From NCBI GenBank assembly GCA_937899415.1, contig CALBPI010000061.1, forward strand, positions 119,337-183,336: a stretch of 64,000 bases of DNA, in the 5' to 3' direction. The stretch is from an uncultured Gammaproteobacteria bacterium. Lineage in GTDB: Bacteria; Pseudomonadota; Gammaproteobacteria; Steroidobacterales; Woeseiaceae. This document shows, piece after piece, positions 8,522 through 15,645 of this stretch. The translations under genes and the position numbers were made by a program. The notes under the pieces are model-generated. The model worked only from the letters and a program-made list of their open reading frames with translations, did no database searches and was not told the origin of the DNA. Position 1 is the first letter of the stretch. Every line of letters begins with the position of its first letter.

Positions 8522-9499
8522 TTACAGCAGTGACTCAATGGCCGCGCGTTCCTCGCGCAATTCCGTTTCCGTGGCATCCATCAGCGCGCGGCTGGCGTCG
8601 TCGATGTCGAGGCCCTGCACGATGGCGTAGCTTCCGCCCGAGCAACGCACGGGGTAGGAGTAAATGACGCCCGGCTCGATGCCGTAGCTGCCATCTGCGG
8701 GTACAGCCATGCTGACCCAGCTATCAGCCGGTGTGCCCAGCGCCCAGTCGCGGACGTGGTCGATGGCAGCCGAGGCGGCCGAAGCCGCCGATGAGGCGCC
8801 GCGCGCCTTGATGATCGCCGCGCCGCGCTGCTGCACGGTCGGGATGAAGTCGTCGGTCAGCCAGCTGTCGTCGACGAGCGATTTGGCAGCCGCACCGCCC
8901 ACACTGGCGTGCGAGACGTCGGGGTACTGGGTCGCTGAGTGGTTACCCCAGATAATCATGTTCTTGATGTCGTTGACGTGTTTACCCGTCTTCATGGCCA
9001 ACTGGGCCATCGCGCGGTTGTGGTCGAGGCGCGTCATGGCCGTGAAGTTGGCCGGGTTGAGGTCCGGTGCGTTCGACTGGGCGATGAGCGCGTTGGTGTT
9101 TGCCGGGTTGCCCACGACGAGCACCTTGATGTTCCGACTCGCGACATCGTTCATGGCCTTGCCCTGGGCGGAGAAGATCGCCGCATTGGCTTCGAGCAGG
9201 TCCTTGCGTTCCATACCCGGGCCGCGCGGTCGGGCGCCCACGAGCAGTGCGTAGTCGGCATCAGCGAAGGCCGTTTCGGCCTGGTCCGTGGCAACGACAC
9301 CAGCCAGTGTCGGGAAGGCACAGTCGTCGAGTTCCATGACCACGCCTTCGAGTGCGGGCAGCGCAGGCGGAATCTCGAGCAATTGCAGGATGACAGGCTG
9401 GTCTGGGCCCAGGAGCTGGCCGGAAGCGATACGAAAAGCGAGCTGGTAGCCGATCTGGCCTGCGGCGCCGGTGATGGCGACGCGAACGGGCGATGTCAT
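8522..9499 (-). CDS. mdh: Malate dehydrogenase
   Basis: NAD-dependent oxidation of malate to oxaloacetate in the TCA cycle. The dinucleotide-binding loop is TGAAGQIGY. Substrate-binding arginines lie in [15 protein letters not shown] and [13 protein letters not shown], and the catalytic histidine lies in [13 protein letters not shown]. This is the roughly 325-residue LDH-like type found in many proteobacteria and resembling cytosolic eukaryotic MDH. I chose ATG 9499 ([15 protein letters not shown]) because AGAGGGA lies about 8 nt upstream; the longer open frame to 9586 has no domain content. It is first in a minus-strand run with fadE and the DUF4286-DUF3667 gene. Confidence 0.95.
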   Translation of the reverse strand: MTSPVRVAITGAAGQIGYQLAFRIASGQLLGPDQPVILQLLEIPPALPALEGVVMELDDCAFPTLAGVVATDQAETAFADADYALLVGARPRGPGMERKDLLEANAAIFSAQGKAMNDVASRNIKVLVVGNPANTNALIAQSNAPDLNPANFTAMTRLDHNRAMAQLAMKTGKHVNDIKNMIIWGNHSATQYPDVSHASVGGAAAKSLVDDSWLTDDFIPTVQQRGAAIIKARGASSAASAASAAIDHVRDWALGTPADSWVSMAVPADGSYGIEPGVIYSYPVRCSGGSYAIVQGLDIDDASRALMDATETELREERAAIESLL

Positions 9500-9560
9500 G
9501 TGATTGTCCCTCTTAATCTGTGCGTATCCCCAAGCACGAAGTATCCCACAGGACGGCTTA

Positions 9561-9575
9561 TTGTGCACTGCACAA
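9561..9575. promoter_or_regulatory. Perfect inverted repeat upstream of mdh
   Basis: TTGTGC, a 3-nt spacer and GCACAA form a perfect dyad 62 nt upstream of the mdh start codon, in the mdh 5' region. The size and position fit a dimeric repressor site or a short hairpin. No regulator is assigned. Confidence 0.3.
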
Positions 9576-9608
9576 AAGCTCGTCATGGCCGGAACATGCC
9601 CTCGGTAC

Positions 9609-9648
9609 TTGCGTTTCTCAGTTTTGGTGTTATAGTCGACTACAACAC
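9609..9648 (+). promoter_or_regulatory. Promoter with overlapping palindromic operator for the gntR-ABC operon
   Basis: A -35 hexamer TTGCGT (9609-9614) and a -10 hexamer TATAGT (9631-9636) are 16 nt apart. A 22-bp dyad at 9627-9648, arms GTGTTATAGTC and GACTACAACAC with one mismatch, covers the -10. This is the expected layout for autorepression by the YtrA-type GntR regulator encoded downstream. The dyad is seen directly; its recognition by that regulator is inferred. Confidence 0.6.
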
Positions 9649-9672
9649 TAACTCAGGAGCAACGAGGAACCC

Positions 9673-9855
9673 ATGATGTTTGACCGTACAAATTGCGAGG
9701 CAGGCCACGAGGGCGAGCGCCGCGGAAACGTATGGAGTGGCATCGTGGCGATGGTGCTGCTGGCAATGTTCACGATCGCGCTCATCTCGAGCGAGATCGA
9801 CGCGACGGGCGATTCGGCCCGCGCACCCGTTGCCACAGTCATCGCCGGACAGTAG
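9673..9855 (+). CDS. Small single-pass membrane protein, first gene of the gntR-ABC operon
   Basis: A 60-residue frame with one central hydrophobic helix (VWSGIVAMVLLAMFTIALI), a charged N-terminal segment and a short C-terminal tail. GAGGA lies 5 nt before the ATG, and the gene starts about 30 nt after the promoter and operator. No family is recognised. Its support is the good ribosome binding site, the membrane helix and its place ahead of the regulator; it could be an accessory peptide of the transporter or simply a leader. Confidence 0.5.
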   Translation: MMFDRTNCEAGHEGERRGNVWSGIVAMVLLAMFTIALISSEIDATGDSARAPVATVIAGQ

Positions 9856-9875
9856 GTTTCTCCTGAGCCCGCAAT

Positions 9876-10280
9876 ATGCAGCCGAACAATAAGCGCGGCG
9901 ACTGGAGCCTGATGGACGCTGACTGGAACGACGATCTGCCGATTTATCGGCAGCTACGCGACCGCGTCGTTGCGATGTTGCTGGAAGGCGTCATCGGAGA
10001 CGGTGATGCCTTGCCATCGGTCCGCAGCGTCGCCGCTGAGTATCGGCTCAACCCGCTCACCGTTCTCAAGGGCTACCAGGAGCTCGTGGACGAGGAACTC
10101 GTCGAGAAGCGCCGCGGGCGCGGCATGTACGTCTTGCCCGGTGCGCGCGACAAGGTGCTCGCCGACGAGCGGCGACGTTTCCTCGACAACCAGTGGCCCG
10201 ACGTCGTGATCACTATGCACCGACTGGGCATTGCGCCGGCCGACCTGCTGGCGGAAATCGACACAGACAAGAACAAATAA
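9876..10280 (+). CDS. GntR-family transcriptional regulator, YtrA subfamily
   Basis: A 134-residue protein with an N-terminal winged helix: PIYRQLRDRVVAMLLEGVI, then LPSVRSVAAEYRLNPLTVLK as recognition region and KRRGRGMYVLPGAR as wing. Only a short helical C-terminal extension follows. This is the YtrA architecture, whose members usually repress an adjacent ABC transporter. ABC ATPase and permease genes follow at once, and a palindrome overlaps the operon promoter. The start may be ATG 9876, or ATG 9912 (MDADWNDD), which has GGAG 4 nt upstream. The effector is unknown. Confidence 0.88.
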   Translation: MQPNNKRGDWSLMDADWNDDLPIYRQLRDRVVAMLLEGVIGDGDALPSVRSVAAEYRLNPLTVLKGYQELVDEELVEKRRGRGMYVLPGARDKVLADERRRFLDNQWPDVVITMHRLGIAPADLLAEIDTDKNK

Positions 10281-10305
10281 ATCCGGCACGAGGGGCACGA
10301 GCGAG

Positions 10306-11166
10306 ATGACCGCATTGGTAAGCGCGCGTGGTGTCAGCAAACACTACGGCGATACAAAGGCTGTCGATAATGTCAGCTTCGACATCGAACCAGGTCGCAT
10401 CCTGGGACTTATTGGTCCCAACGGTGCCGGCAAGACTACACTTTTGAAGGCGGTTCTCGGTCTCACCGACTGCGACGGCGACTTAAGCGTCTGCGGGCTT
10501 GACCCCTTCCGGAAGCGCCGCGAACTCATGCATGCCGTGAGCTACGTCGCCGACGTTGCCGTGCTGCCGCGCTGGATCGTCGTGTCCAAGCTGCTCAAGT
10601 TCGTCGAGACCATCCACCCCAATTTCTCGATCGAGGCCGCACGGGCCTCGCTCGCGCAAACCAAGATTCCGCTCAACGCGCCTGTAAAGACGCTCTCGAA
10701 GGGCATGGTCGCGCAGCTTCACCTGTCGATCATCATGGCCATCGATGCCAAGTTACTTGTGCTCGATGAGCCCACGCTGGGCCTCGACATCCTGTTCCGT
10801 AAGTCGTTTTACACGCAGCTGTTGAACGACTACTTCGACGAACAGAAGACGATCATTATTACGACCCACCAGGTCGAGGAAATCGAAAACATCCTGACCG
10901 ACGTCATGTTTATCGACGACGGTCGTATCGTGCTCGATGAATCGCTCGAAACCGTGGGCGAGCGCTACACGGAACTGATGGCCGCGCCGGAACAGGCTGA
11001 TCAGGCTCGCGGCCTGACCCCGCTCGCCGAGCGCAGTATGTTCGGCAAGTCGGTGTTCACCTTCGAAGGTGTATCACGCGACCAGCTCGCCGGTCTGGGC
11101 GAGGTACGCACGCCGGGACTCGCCGACCTCTTCGTGGCCAAGCTCAGCCGGGAGCGTGCGGCATGA
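10306..11166 (+). CDS. ABC transporter ATP-binding protein
   Basis: ATPase subunit of an ABC-2 type transporter. Walker A is GPNGAGKTT and Walker B is LLVLDEPTLGLD; the H-loop is in IIITTHQVEEIE. The signature motif is atypical (LSKGMVAQL instead of LSGGQ), as in several YtrA-associated or bacteriocin-type ATPases. The ATG at 10306 is preceded by GAGGGG about 10 nt upstream; the longer in-frame extension to 10231 overlaps gntR and looks non-coding. The last 4 nt overlap the permease gene (ATGA). The substrate cannot be read from the sequence. Confidence 0.92.
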   Translation: MTALVSARGVSKHYGDTKAVDNVSFDIEPGRILGLIGPNGAGKTTLLKAVLGLTDCDGDLSVCGLDPFRKRRELMHAVSYVADVAVLPRWIVVSKLLKFVETIHPNFSIEAARASLAQTKIPLNAPVKTLSKGMVAQLHLSIIMAIDAKLLVLDEPTLGLDILFRKSFYTQLLNDYFDEQKTIIITTHQVEEIENILTDVMFIDDGRIVLDESLETVGERYTELMAAPEQADQARGLTPLAERSMFGKSVFTFEGVSRDQLAGLGEVRTPGLADLFVAKLSRERAA

Positions 11167-12083
11167 TGGCCCGGCAGTGGCTGCTGTTGCAGCGCGAGAT
11201 CTGGGAGCACAAGGCGCTCTACTACGCGCCCTTGGCTGTGGCCGGGCTGCTGGTCTTCGGCTTTGTCGTGTCGTTTGTCACGGCCCTGGCACAGGGCATG
11301 CCGTTCGACGTCGCCGTGGTCACACTTGAGCTCACGGGCGCACCGTTCAGCGTTACTGGCGGTGCCGCGATTCTCGGTATTCCATTCCTGTTTCTAAACC
11401 TCGTGCTCGGCGTTGTGGTGTTTCTCTACGGCATTGACGCGTTGTACGCCGAGCGCAAGGACAAGAGCATCCTGTTCTGGCGCTCCATGCCCGTCACCGA
11501 TACCGAAACGGTGATTTCGAAGCTCATCACGGCTGTCGTCGCCGCACCGCTGATCACGACGGCCATCGTCATTGCGACGCAGGTGGTCCTGCTCGTGCTC
11601 GTGTCGCTGGTGCTGCTGATCGGCGGTGGTTCACCCGTCGAGCTGTTGCTGGCGCCCTTGCCCTTCATCCAGCTCTGGTTCCTGTTCCTCTGGATCCTGC
11701 TGACAAGCTCGATCTGGTTCGCGCCCGTCGTCGCGTGGTTCCTGCTGTGCTCGGCCTTCGCGAAACGCTCGGTGCTGATCTGGGTCTTCGTGCCCTGGAT
11801 CGTCCTCGGCATGCTCGAGTCGATCGTCATGCGCACGGGCCAGGTCTGGCAGCTCATCGGCGAGCGGTTCTCGTTTGCCGCCATTAGCGGTCTCGACTTT
11901 CCGGCCGGCATCAACGTCGATGACGACGCCGCGCTCGAGGCACTGATCAAGAGCGGCGACTTTGACGTGCTCGGTGTCATCGCGCCGATCAAGTTCCTGA
12001 CCGACCCCGGTCTTTGGGGTGGTCTCGTCGTGACGGCCATTTTCCTGGCCGGCGCCGTCTACTGCCGCCGCTTCCGCAGCTGA
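11163..12083 (+). CDS. ABC-2 type transporter permease
   Basis: Integral membrane partner of the preceding ATPase, 306 aa, with about six hydrophobic helices (for example APLAVAGLLVFGFVVSFVTA and LITTAIVIATQVVLLVLVSL). The cytoplasmic loop GIDALYAERKDKSILFWRSM resembles the YERKDKSxxFWxSxP pattern of YtrC/DUF-type ABC-2 permeases. Translation is coupled to the ATPase by a 4-nt overlap. Its 3' end overlaps the end of the convergent pspF gene by 25 bp. Exported substrate unknown; peptide or envelope-stress roles are known for related systems. Confidence 0.85.
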   Translation: MMARQWLLLQREIWEHKALYYAPLAVAGLLVFGFVVSFVTALAQGMPFDVAVVTLELTGAPFSVTGGAAILGIPFLFLNLVLGVVVFLYGIDALYAERKDKSILFWRSMPVTDTETVISKLITAVVAAPLITTAIVIATQVVLLVLVSLVLLIGGGSPVELLLAPLPFIQLWFLFLWILLTSSIWFAPVVAWFLLCSAFAKRSVLIWVFVPWIVLGMLESIVMRTGQVWQLIGERFSFAAISGLDFPAGINVDDDAALEALIKSGDFDVLGVIAPIKFLTDPGLWGGLVVTAIFLAGAVYCRRFRS

Positions 12084-13126
12084 GGTTTGCGGCGCCGCGC
12101 GTCACGTCGCGTCTCGGCGTCGGGTTTAGAACCGATATCGAGCTTCTTCATGCGCGCCCGGAACTGGTGGTAGCTCAGCCCCAGTAGTCCGGCAGCAATC
12201 TTCTGGTTGTAGTTCGCCTCCTCGAGTGCCGCGCGCACAAAGCGGCGTTCAAATTTGTCGCGTTCGGTGTTCAGGTCAGCGGGCAGCGTCGGGCTCTCGC
12301 GAGGTACGGCGCGCCCCGCGCGCGGTGCCGGTGCTTCCGACGCTGAGCGCAATCGATACGGCGAGTCGAACGGGTCAAACACGATCTCATCGACGGGGGC
12401 CTCATGATCCTGGCTCCGGTACACGGAGCGTTCCACGGCATTCTTGAGTTCGCGCACGTTGCCGGGCCACGCCTGGTGCAGCAGCGTGGACGCGGCGCGC
12501 GAGGAAAAGCCCGGAAAGTGGCTGCGCTTGAGCTCGGCGCAAAGATTGACCGCGAAGGCGTGGGCCAGCGGCAGGATGTCCTCGCGGCGTTCACGCAGTG
12601 GCGGCACAGTCACTACGTCGAAGGCGAGCCGGTCGAGCAGGTCGGCGCGGAATGTCCCGGCGGCAACACGCGCCTGCAGGTCTTCATTGGTAGCGGCAAC
12701 GACGCGGACATCCACGTCGATCGTCTCGCTGCCCCCCACGCGCTCGAATTCGCCGTATTCGATGACACGCAGGATCTTTTCCTGGACGCGCATGGAGACG
12801 GTACCCAGCTCGTCGAGGATCAAGGTGCCACCGTCGGCACGTTCGAAGTGGCCCAGGTGCTGGCGGCTCGCGCCTGTAAACGCGCCGGCCTCGTGACCGA
12901 AGAGCTCGGACTCAAGGATGCTCTCGGTCAGCGCCGCACAGTTGACCTTCACCAGCGGCTGTTCCCAGCGCTCTGACAAATAGTGCAGGCGACCTGCGAT
13001 GAGCTCCTTGCCCGTGCCGCGTTCGCCAATCACGAGGACCGGCCGTGACACAGGCGCGGCACGCGAGACGTGCTCCAGTGTTGCGAGAAATGCCGGGGCT
13101 TCTCCGATGATCTGAATCGTCTGCAT
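12059..13126 (-). CDS. pspF: Phage shock protein operon activator PspF (sigma-54 enhancer-binding protein)
   Basis: An AAA+ activator without an N-terminal receiver domain, typical of PspF. It shows Walker A GERGTGKE, the sigma-54 contact loop GAFTGA, Walker B GGTLILDELG, the sensor regions, and a C-terminal Fis-type helix-turn-helix (NYNQKIAAGLLGLSYHQFRA). It is divergent from pspA across a 181-bp AT-rich region with a sigma-54 promoter. PspF family members open sigma-54 promoters and are restrained by PspA. No Shine-Dalgarno is visible before ATG 13126. A TAAAAT hexamer (13138-13133) lies 6 nt before the start, so the transcript could be leaderless. Confidence 0.95.
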   Translation of the reverse strand: MQTIQIIGEAPAFLATLEHVSRAAPVSRPVLVIGERGTGKELIAGRLHYLSERWEQPLVKVNCAALTESILESELFGHEAGAFTGASRQHLGHFERADGGTLILDELGTVSMRVQEKILRVIEYGEFERVGGSETIDVDVRVVAATNEDLQARVAAGTFRADLLDRLAFDVVTVPPLRERREDILPLAHAFAVNLCAELKRSHFPGFSSRAASTLLHQAWPGNVRELKNAVERSVYRSQDHEAPVDEIVFDPFDSPYRLRSASEAPAPRAGRAVPRESPTLPADLNTERDKFERRFVRAALEEANYNQKIAAGLLGLSYHQFRARMKKLDIGSKPDAETRRDARRRKPQLRKRRQ

Positions 13127-13155
13127 TAGTCAATTTTACCAACAAATTAATAAAA

Positions 13156-13213
13156 AAGTGATTGTTTAGCTAATTTGGCGATTATAAGCATTGTCAAATT
13201 TGCCAAAATCACT
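13156..13213 (+). promoter_or_regulatory. Candidate PspF upstream activating region
   Basis: An AT-rich block, in sharp contrast to the GC-rich surroundings, holds nested inverted repeats: AAGTGATT (13156-13163) against AATCACTC (13207-13214), and ATTTGGC against GCCAAAAT inside. It ends about 45 nt upstream of the sigma-54 promoter, where enhancer sites for PspF are expected. Exact half-sites are not established. Confidence 0.4.
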
Positions 13214-13257
13214 CGGTAATACTATAATTTTCAGCAACTTATATTTTCTCGGCGGTT

Positions 13258-13273
13258 TGGCACGGTAACTGCA
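13258..13273 (+). promoter_or_regulatory. Sigma-54 promoter of pspA
   Basis: TGGCAC at 13258-13263, 5 nt, then CTGCA at 13269-13273 match the -24/-12 consensus TGGCAC-N5-TTGCA with one mismatch. It lies 34 nt before the pspA start codon and faces away from the divergent pspF gene, the classical psp arrangement. Confidence 0.8.
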
Positions 13274-13307
13274 ATACCCTGAACGAACCTAATCAAGAGG
13301 CACCACC

Positions 13308-13988
13308 ATGGGCATTTTTTCGAGATTCTCAGACATCGTGAATTCGAACATCAACGCGATCCTCGACAAGGCCGAGGATCCGGAAAAGATCGTTCGGCTC
13401 ATGATTCAGGAGATGGAGGACACGCTCGTCGAAGTGCGCTCAGCCGCCGCCCGCTCCATCGCCGACAAGAAGACGCTGAATCGCAAGCTCGAGTCGCTCG
13501 AACGCGATACGGCGGACTGGGAAGCCAAGGCTGAGCTCGCCCTGTCCAAGGGTCGTGAAGACCTGGCCAAGGCTGCACTGGTCGAGAAGAACAAGGCGGC
13601 ACAGGCTGCCGACAGCGTTCGCGCCGAGTACCAGGCGATCGATGAGTCACTGGGCAAGCTCAACGAGGACATTGCGCGCCTCGAAGGCAAGCTCAAGGAC
13701 GCGAAGATTCGTCAAAAGTCGCTGCTTGCCCGCCATCATGCGGCCAGCAAACGCCTCAAGGCACGCAAGATCACGCACACCTACAAGGTGGACGACGCGC
13801 TCGTGCGCTTCGAGGAGTACCAGCGGCGCATGGACGACGTCGAGAGCAAGGTGGAAGCCTACGACCTGGGTCTGCCCAAGGATCTCGACGGTGAGTTCGC
13901 CAACCTGGAAGCCGAGGAATCGATCCGCGAGGACTTTGAGCGCCTCAAGGCACGCGTGGCGTCGCGTAACGACGAAGCTAACGGCTGA
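13308..13988 (+). CDS. pspA: Phage shock protein A (PspA/IM30 family)
   Basis: A 226-residue, almost wholly helical protein starting MGIFSRFSDIVNSNINAILDK, the membrane-binding amphipathic helix of PspA. It is followed by long coiled coils rich in Glu, Lys and Ala. Known members form ESCRT-III-like assemblies on stressed inner membrane and hold PspF inactive in resting cells. It is first in a sigma-54-driven operon and is followed after 5 nt by pspB. Length and composition are typical. Confidence 0.96.
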   Translation: MGIFSRFSDIVNSNINAILDKAEDPEKIVRLMIQEMEDTLVEVRSAAARSIADKKTLNRKLESLERDTADWEAKAELALSKGREDLAKAALVEKNKAAQAADSVRAEYQAIDESLGKLNEDIARLEGKLKDAKIRQKSLLARHHAASKRLKARKITHTYKVDDALVRFEEYQRRMDDVESKVEAYDLGLPKDLDGEFANLEAEESIREDFERLKARVASRNDEANG

Positions 13989-13993
13989 TTGGT

Positions 13994-14221
13994 ATGAGCG
14001 ACGCGTTATTTGTCTTCGGGATTCTGTTTCTCGTTGTCGTCGCGCCGCTCGCGATCATTCTTCACTTCGTGACCAAGTGGAAGAAGACACGCGAGCTCAC
14101 GCGAACCGATGAAGATCTCATCGAAGAGGTCTGGGAGATTGCACAGAAGCTCGAACACCGGGTCCACGTTCTCGAGACCATTCTCGACGACGAGGCCCCT
14201 GACTGGAGACACAGGGTATGA
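13994..14221 (+). CDS. pspB: Phage shock protein B
   Basis: A 75-residue inner-membrane protein: one N-terminal helix (ALFVFGILFLVVVAPLAIIL), a basic stop-transfer segment (KWKKTREL) and a C-terminal helix with RVHVLETILDDEAPDWR. PspB works with PspC to sense envelope stress and release PspF from PspA. It lies between pspA and pspC and overlaps pspC by 4 nt. Confidence 0.92.
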   Translation: MSDALFVFGILFLVVVAPLAIILHFVTKWKKTRELTRTDEDLIEEVWEIAQKLEHRVHVLETILDDEAPDWRHRV

Positions 14222-14496
14222 ACAAGCGCTGGTTGCGCGAAGAACTGGGTGGGCTGTATCTGGACCGCGAAAACGCCTGGCTGTTTGGCGTCTGCGCGGG
14301 CATCGCGGAACGCTTCGGGATCGATCTCAACGTGCTGCGTTTACTTGTGGGTCTGTCCGCGCTGTTTTTGACACTGCCCACGCTGATCGCCTACGGCCTC
14401 GCGGCCTACGTGCTCGAGGATCGGCCGCTGACCTCACGCGACCCTGACCATGAGCGCGAGTTCTGGCGAAATCACGGCAACAACGGGAGCTATTGA
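14218..14496 (+). CDS. pspC: Phage shock protein C
   Basis: A 92-residue PspC-domain protein with the signature WLFGVCAGIAERFGID and a hydrophobic helix (LLVGLSALFLTLPTLIAYGL) leading to YVLED. PspC is the membrane sensor partner of PspB. Its ATG overlaps the pspB stop. A second PspC-domain gene follows at once, so the sensor function may be shared. Confidence 0.9.
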   Translation: MNKRWLREELGGLYLDRENAWLFGVCAGIAERFGIDLNVLRLLVGLSALFLTLPTLIAYGLAAYVLEDRPLTSRDPDHEREFWRNHGNNGSY

Positions 14497-14497
14497 T

Positions 14498-14881
14498 ATG
14501 CGCGACGACTACGGCCGCCGCCGCTTTTTCCGCGACAGGAAGAACCGCAAGATCGCTGGTGTCTGCGCCGGCATCGCCGACTATTTCGGTTTTGATGTCA
14601 CCATCACGCGCTTGCTCGCGATCGTGGCGTTCTTCATGGCGCCACCGGTCACGCTGCTGCTGTACTTCGGTCTCGTGATGCTGGTTCCGGCCAGCGACAG
14701 CAACGCCGAAGAGCCACCGCCCGAGCGGCGCGCGTTTCGCCAGGACCTCCGCTCGTCACCGGCAACGACTGTGACGGACGTAAAACGCACCCTGTTGCGA
14801 CTCGATACGCGGCTTGCACGCCTCGAACGTCACGTGACGTCGTCGCAGTTCGAGCTCGACCGCAAGATCCGTAATCTCTAA
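14498..14881 (+). CDS. Second PspC-domain protein
   Basis: A 127-residue protein that starts with a PspC domain (KNRKIAGVCAGIADYFGFD, then a membrane helix around LLAIVAFFMAPPVTLLLYFG). A cytoplasmic or periplasmic tail of about 60 residues follows, ending in a probable coiled coil (LLRLDTRLARLERHVTSSQF). ATG 14498 has GGGAGC about 7 nt upstream and starts one base after the pspC stop. Its tail is longer than that of the preceding PspC; E. coli PspC itself is about 119 aa, so either copy could be the functional counterpart. Confidence 0.85.
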   Translation: MRDDYGRRRFFRDRKNRKIAGVCAGIADYFGFDVTITRLLAIVAFFMAPPVTLLLYFGLVMLVPASDSNAEEPPPERRAFRQDLRSSPATTVTDVKRTLLRLDTRLARLERHVTSSQFELDRKIRNL

Positions 14882-14931
14882 GACCACACGAAAGAAAGAA
14901 CAACGACAAGACACACCTGGGAGCCCCACGC

Positions 14932-15159
14932 ATGTTCAACCCGTTTTCCATGGTCGTCGCGATCGTCCTGATCGGATGTCTGTATTCCCTGGGCGAGAGC
15001 TACCTAAAGACGCGCCGCCAGGAGTTGGACCAGGCGTCCCGCGGCATGGACGACGATACGCGGCAGACGATCGCCGCACTTGAACACCGCGTGCAGGTGC
15101 TCGAGCGCATCGTTACCGACTCCGGCAACGATTTGAAACGAGAGATCGACCGCCTCTAG
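14932..15159 (+). CDS. Small PspB-like membrane protein with coiled coil
   Basis: 75 residues, the same length as PspB. It has an N-terminal hydrophobic helix (PFSMVVAIVLIGCLYSLGES) and a charged C-terminal helix ending in LEHRVQVLERIVTDSGNDL, close to the LEHRVHVLETILDDEAPDW of PspB. It follows the second pspC after 50 nt, with GGGAG about 8 nt before the ATG. I read it as a diverged PspB paralogue completing a second B/C pair; experimental function is unknown. Confidence 0.72.
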   Translation: MFNPFSMVVAIVLIGCLYSLGESYLKTRRQELDQASRGMDDDTRQTIAALEHRVQVLERIVTDSGNDLKREIDRL

Positions 15160-15180
15160 AACCGGGCGGCCTAGCAGCGC

Positions 15181-15564
15181 TTATTCCTGCGCTTCGAGAT
15201 AGGCGGCGCGCTGTGCGTTGAACTCAGCCGCCACTTTGCTGATTTCCTCGAACGCGGCATCGTACTTCTGGCTCAGGATACGCGCCTCGCCCACGGCGGA
15301 CTCCCGCGTTTCCTGATCGAGCGTCTCATCTTTCGCCTTGTTCTCGGCGGTTTCGATGCCGCTCTCCACACAGGCCAGATAGACCTGCATCCGTTCCACG
15401 TAGTCCTTGACCTCGCGCCGCGCCTTGAGCATGTCGGCCTCGGTCGCCGTTGCACCGTTGGGTAGCGCAACTTCCTCGTCCGGGTAGTCGCAGGCCAGGG
15501 CGGAACCCGAGAGCAGGAGGCCAGCAGTCAGTGCGGCGAGGGTGGTGGTCAATGAACGATTCAT
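15181..15564 (-). CDS. Small secreted protein of unknown function
   Basis: 127 residues with an N-terminal signal peptide (MNRSLTTTLAALTAGLLLSGSALA, cleavage probably before CDYPDEE). A short helical mature part is rich in Glu and Ala, with two cysteines about 40 residues apart. ATG 15564 is preceded by AAGGA at 8 nt; ATG 15570 is too close to it. It converges on the psp operon. It resembles small periplasmic proteins of unknown function near GGDEF genes; no family is assigned. Confidence 0.7.
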   Translation of the reverse strand: MNRSLTTTLAALTAGLLLSGSALACDYPDEEVALPNGATATEADMLKARREVKDYVERMQVYLACVESGIETAENKAKDETLDQETRESAVGEARILSQKYDAAFEEISKVAAEFNAQRAAYLEAQE

Positions 15565-15645
15565 GGGCATATTCCTTACGCATTGGCGTGCGCGGGCTGG
15601 CCGCGCAAACACAAGGTTACTGAGGTCGTCCGGCGATTGCGACCG

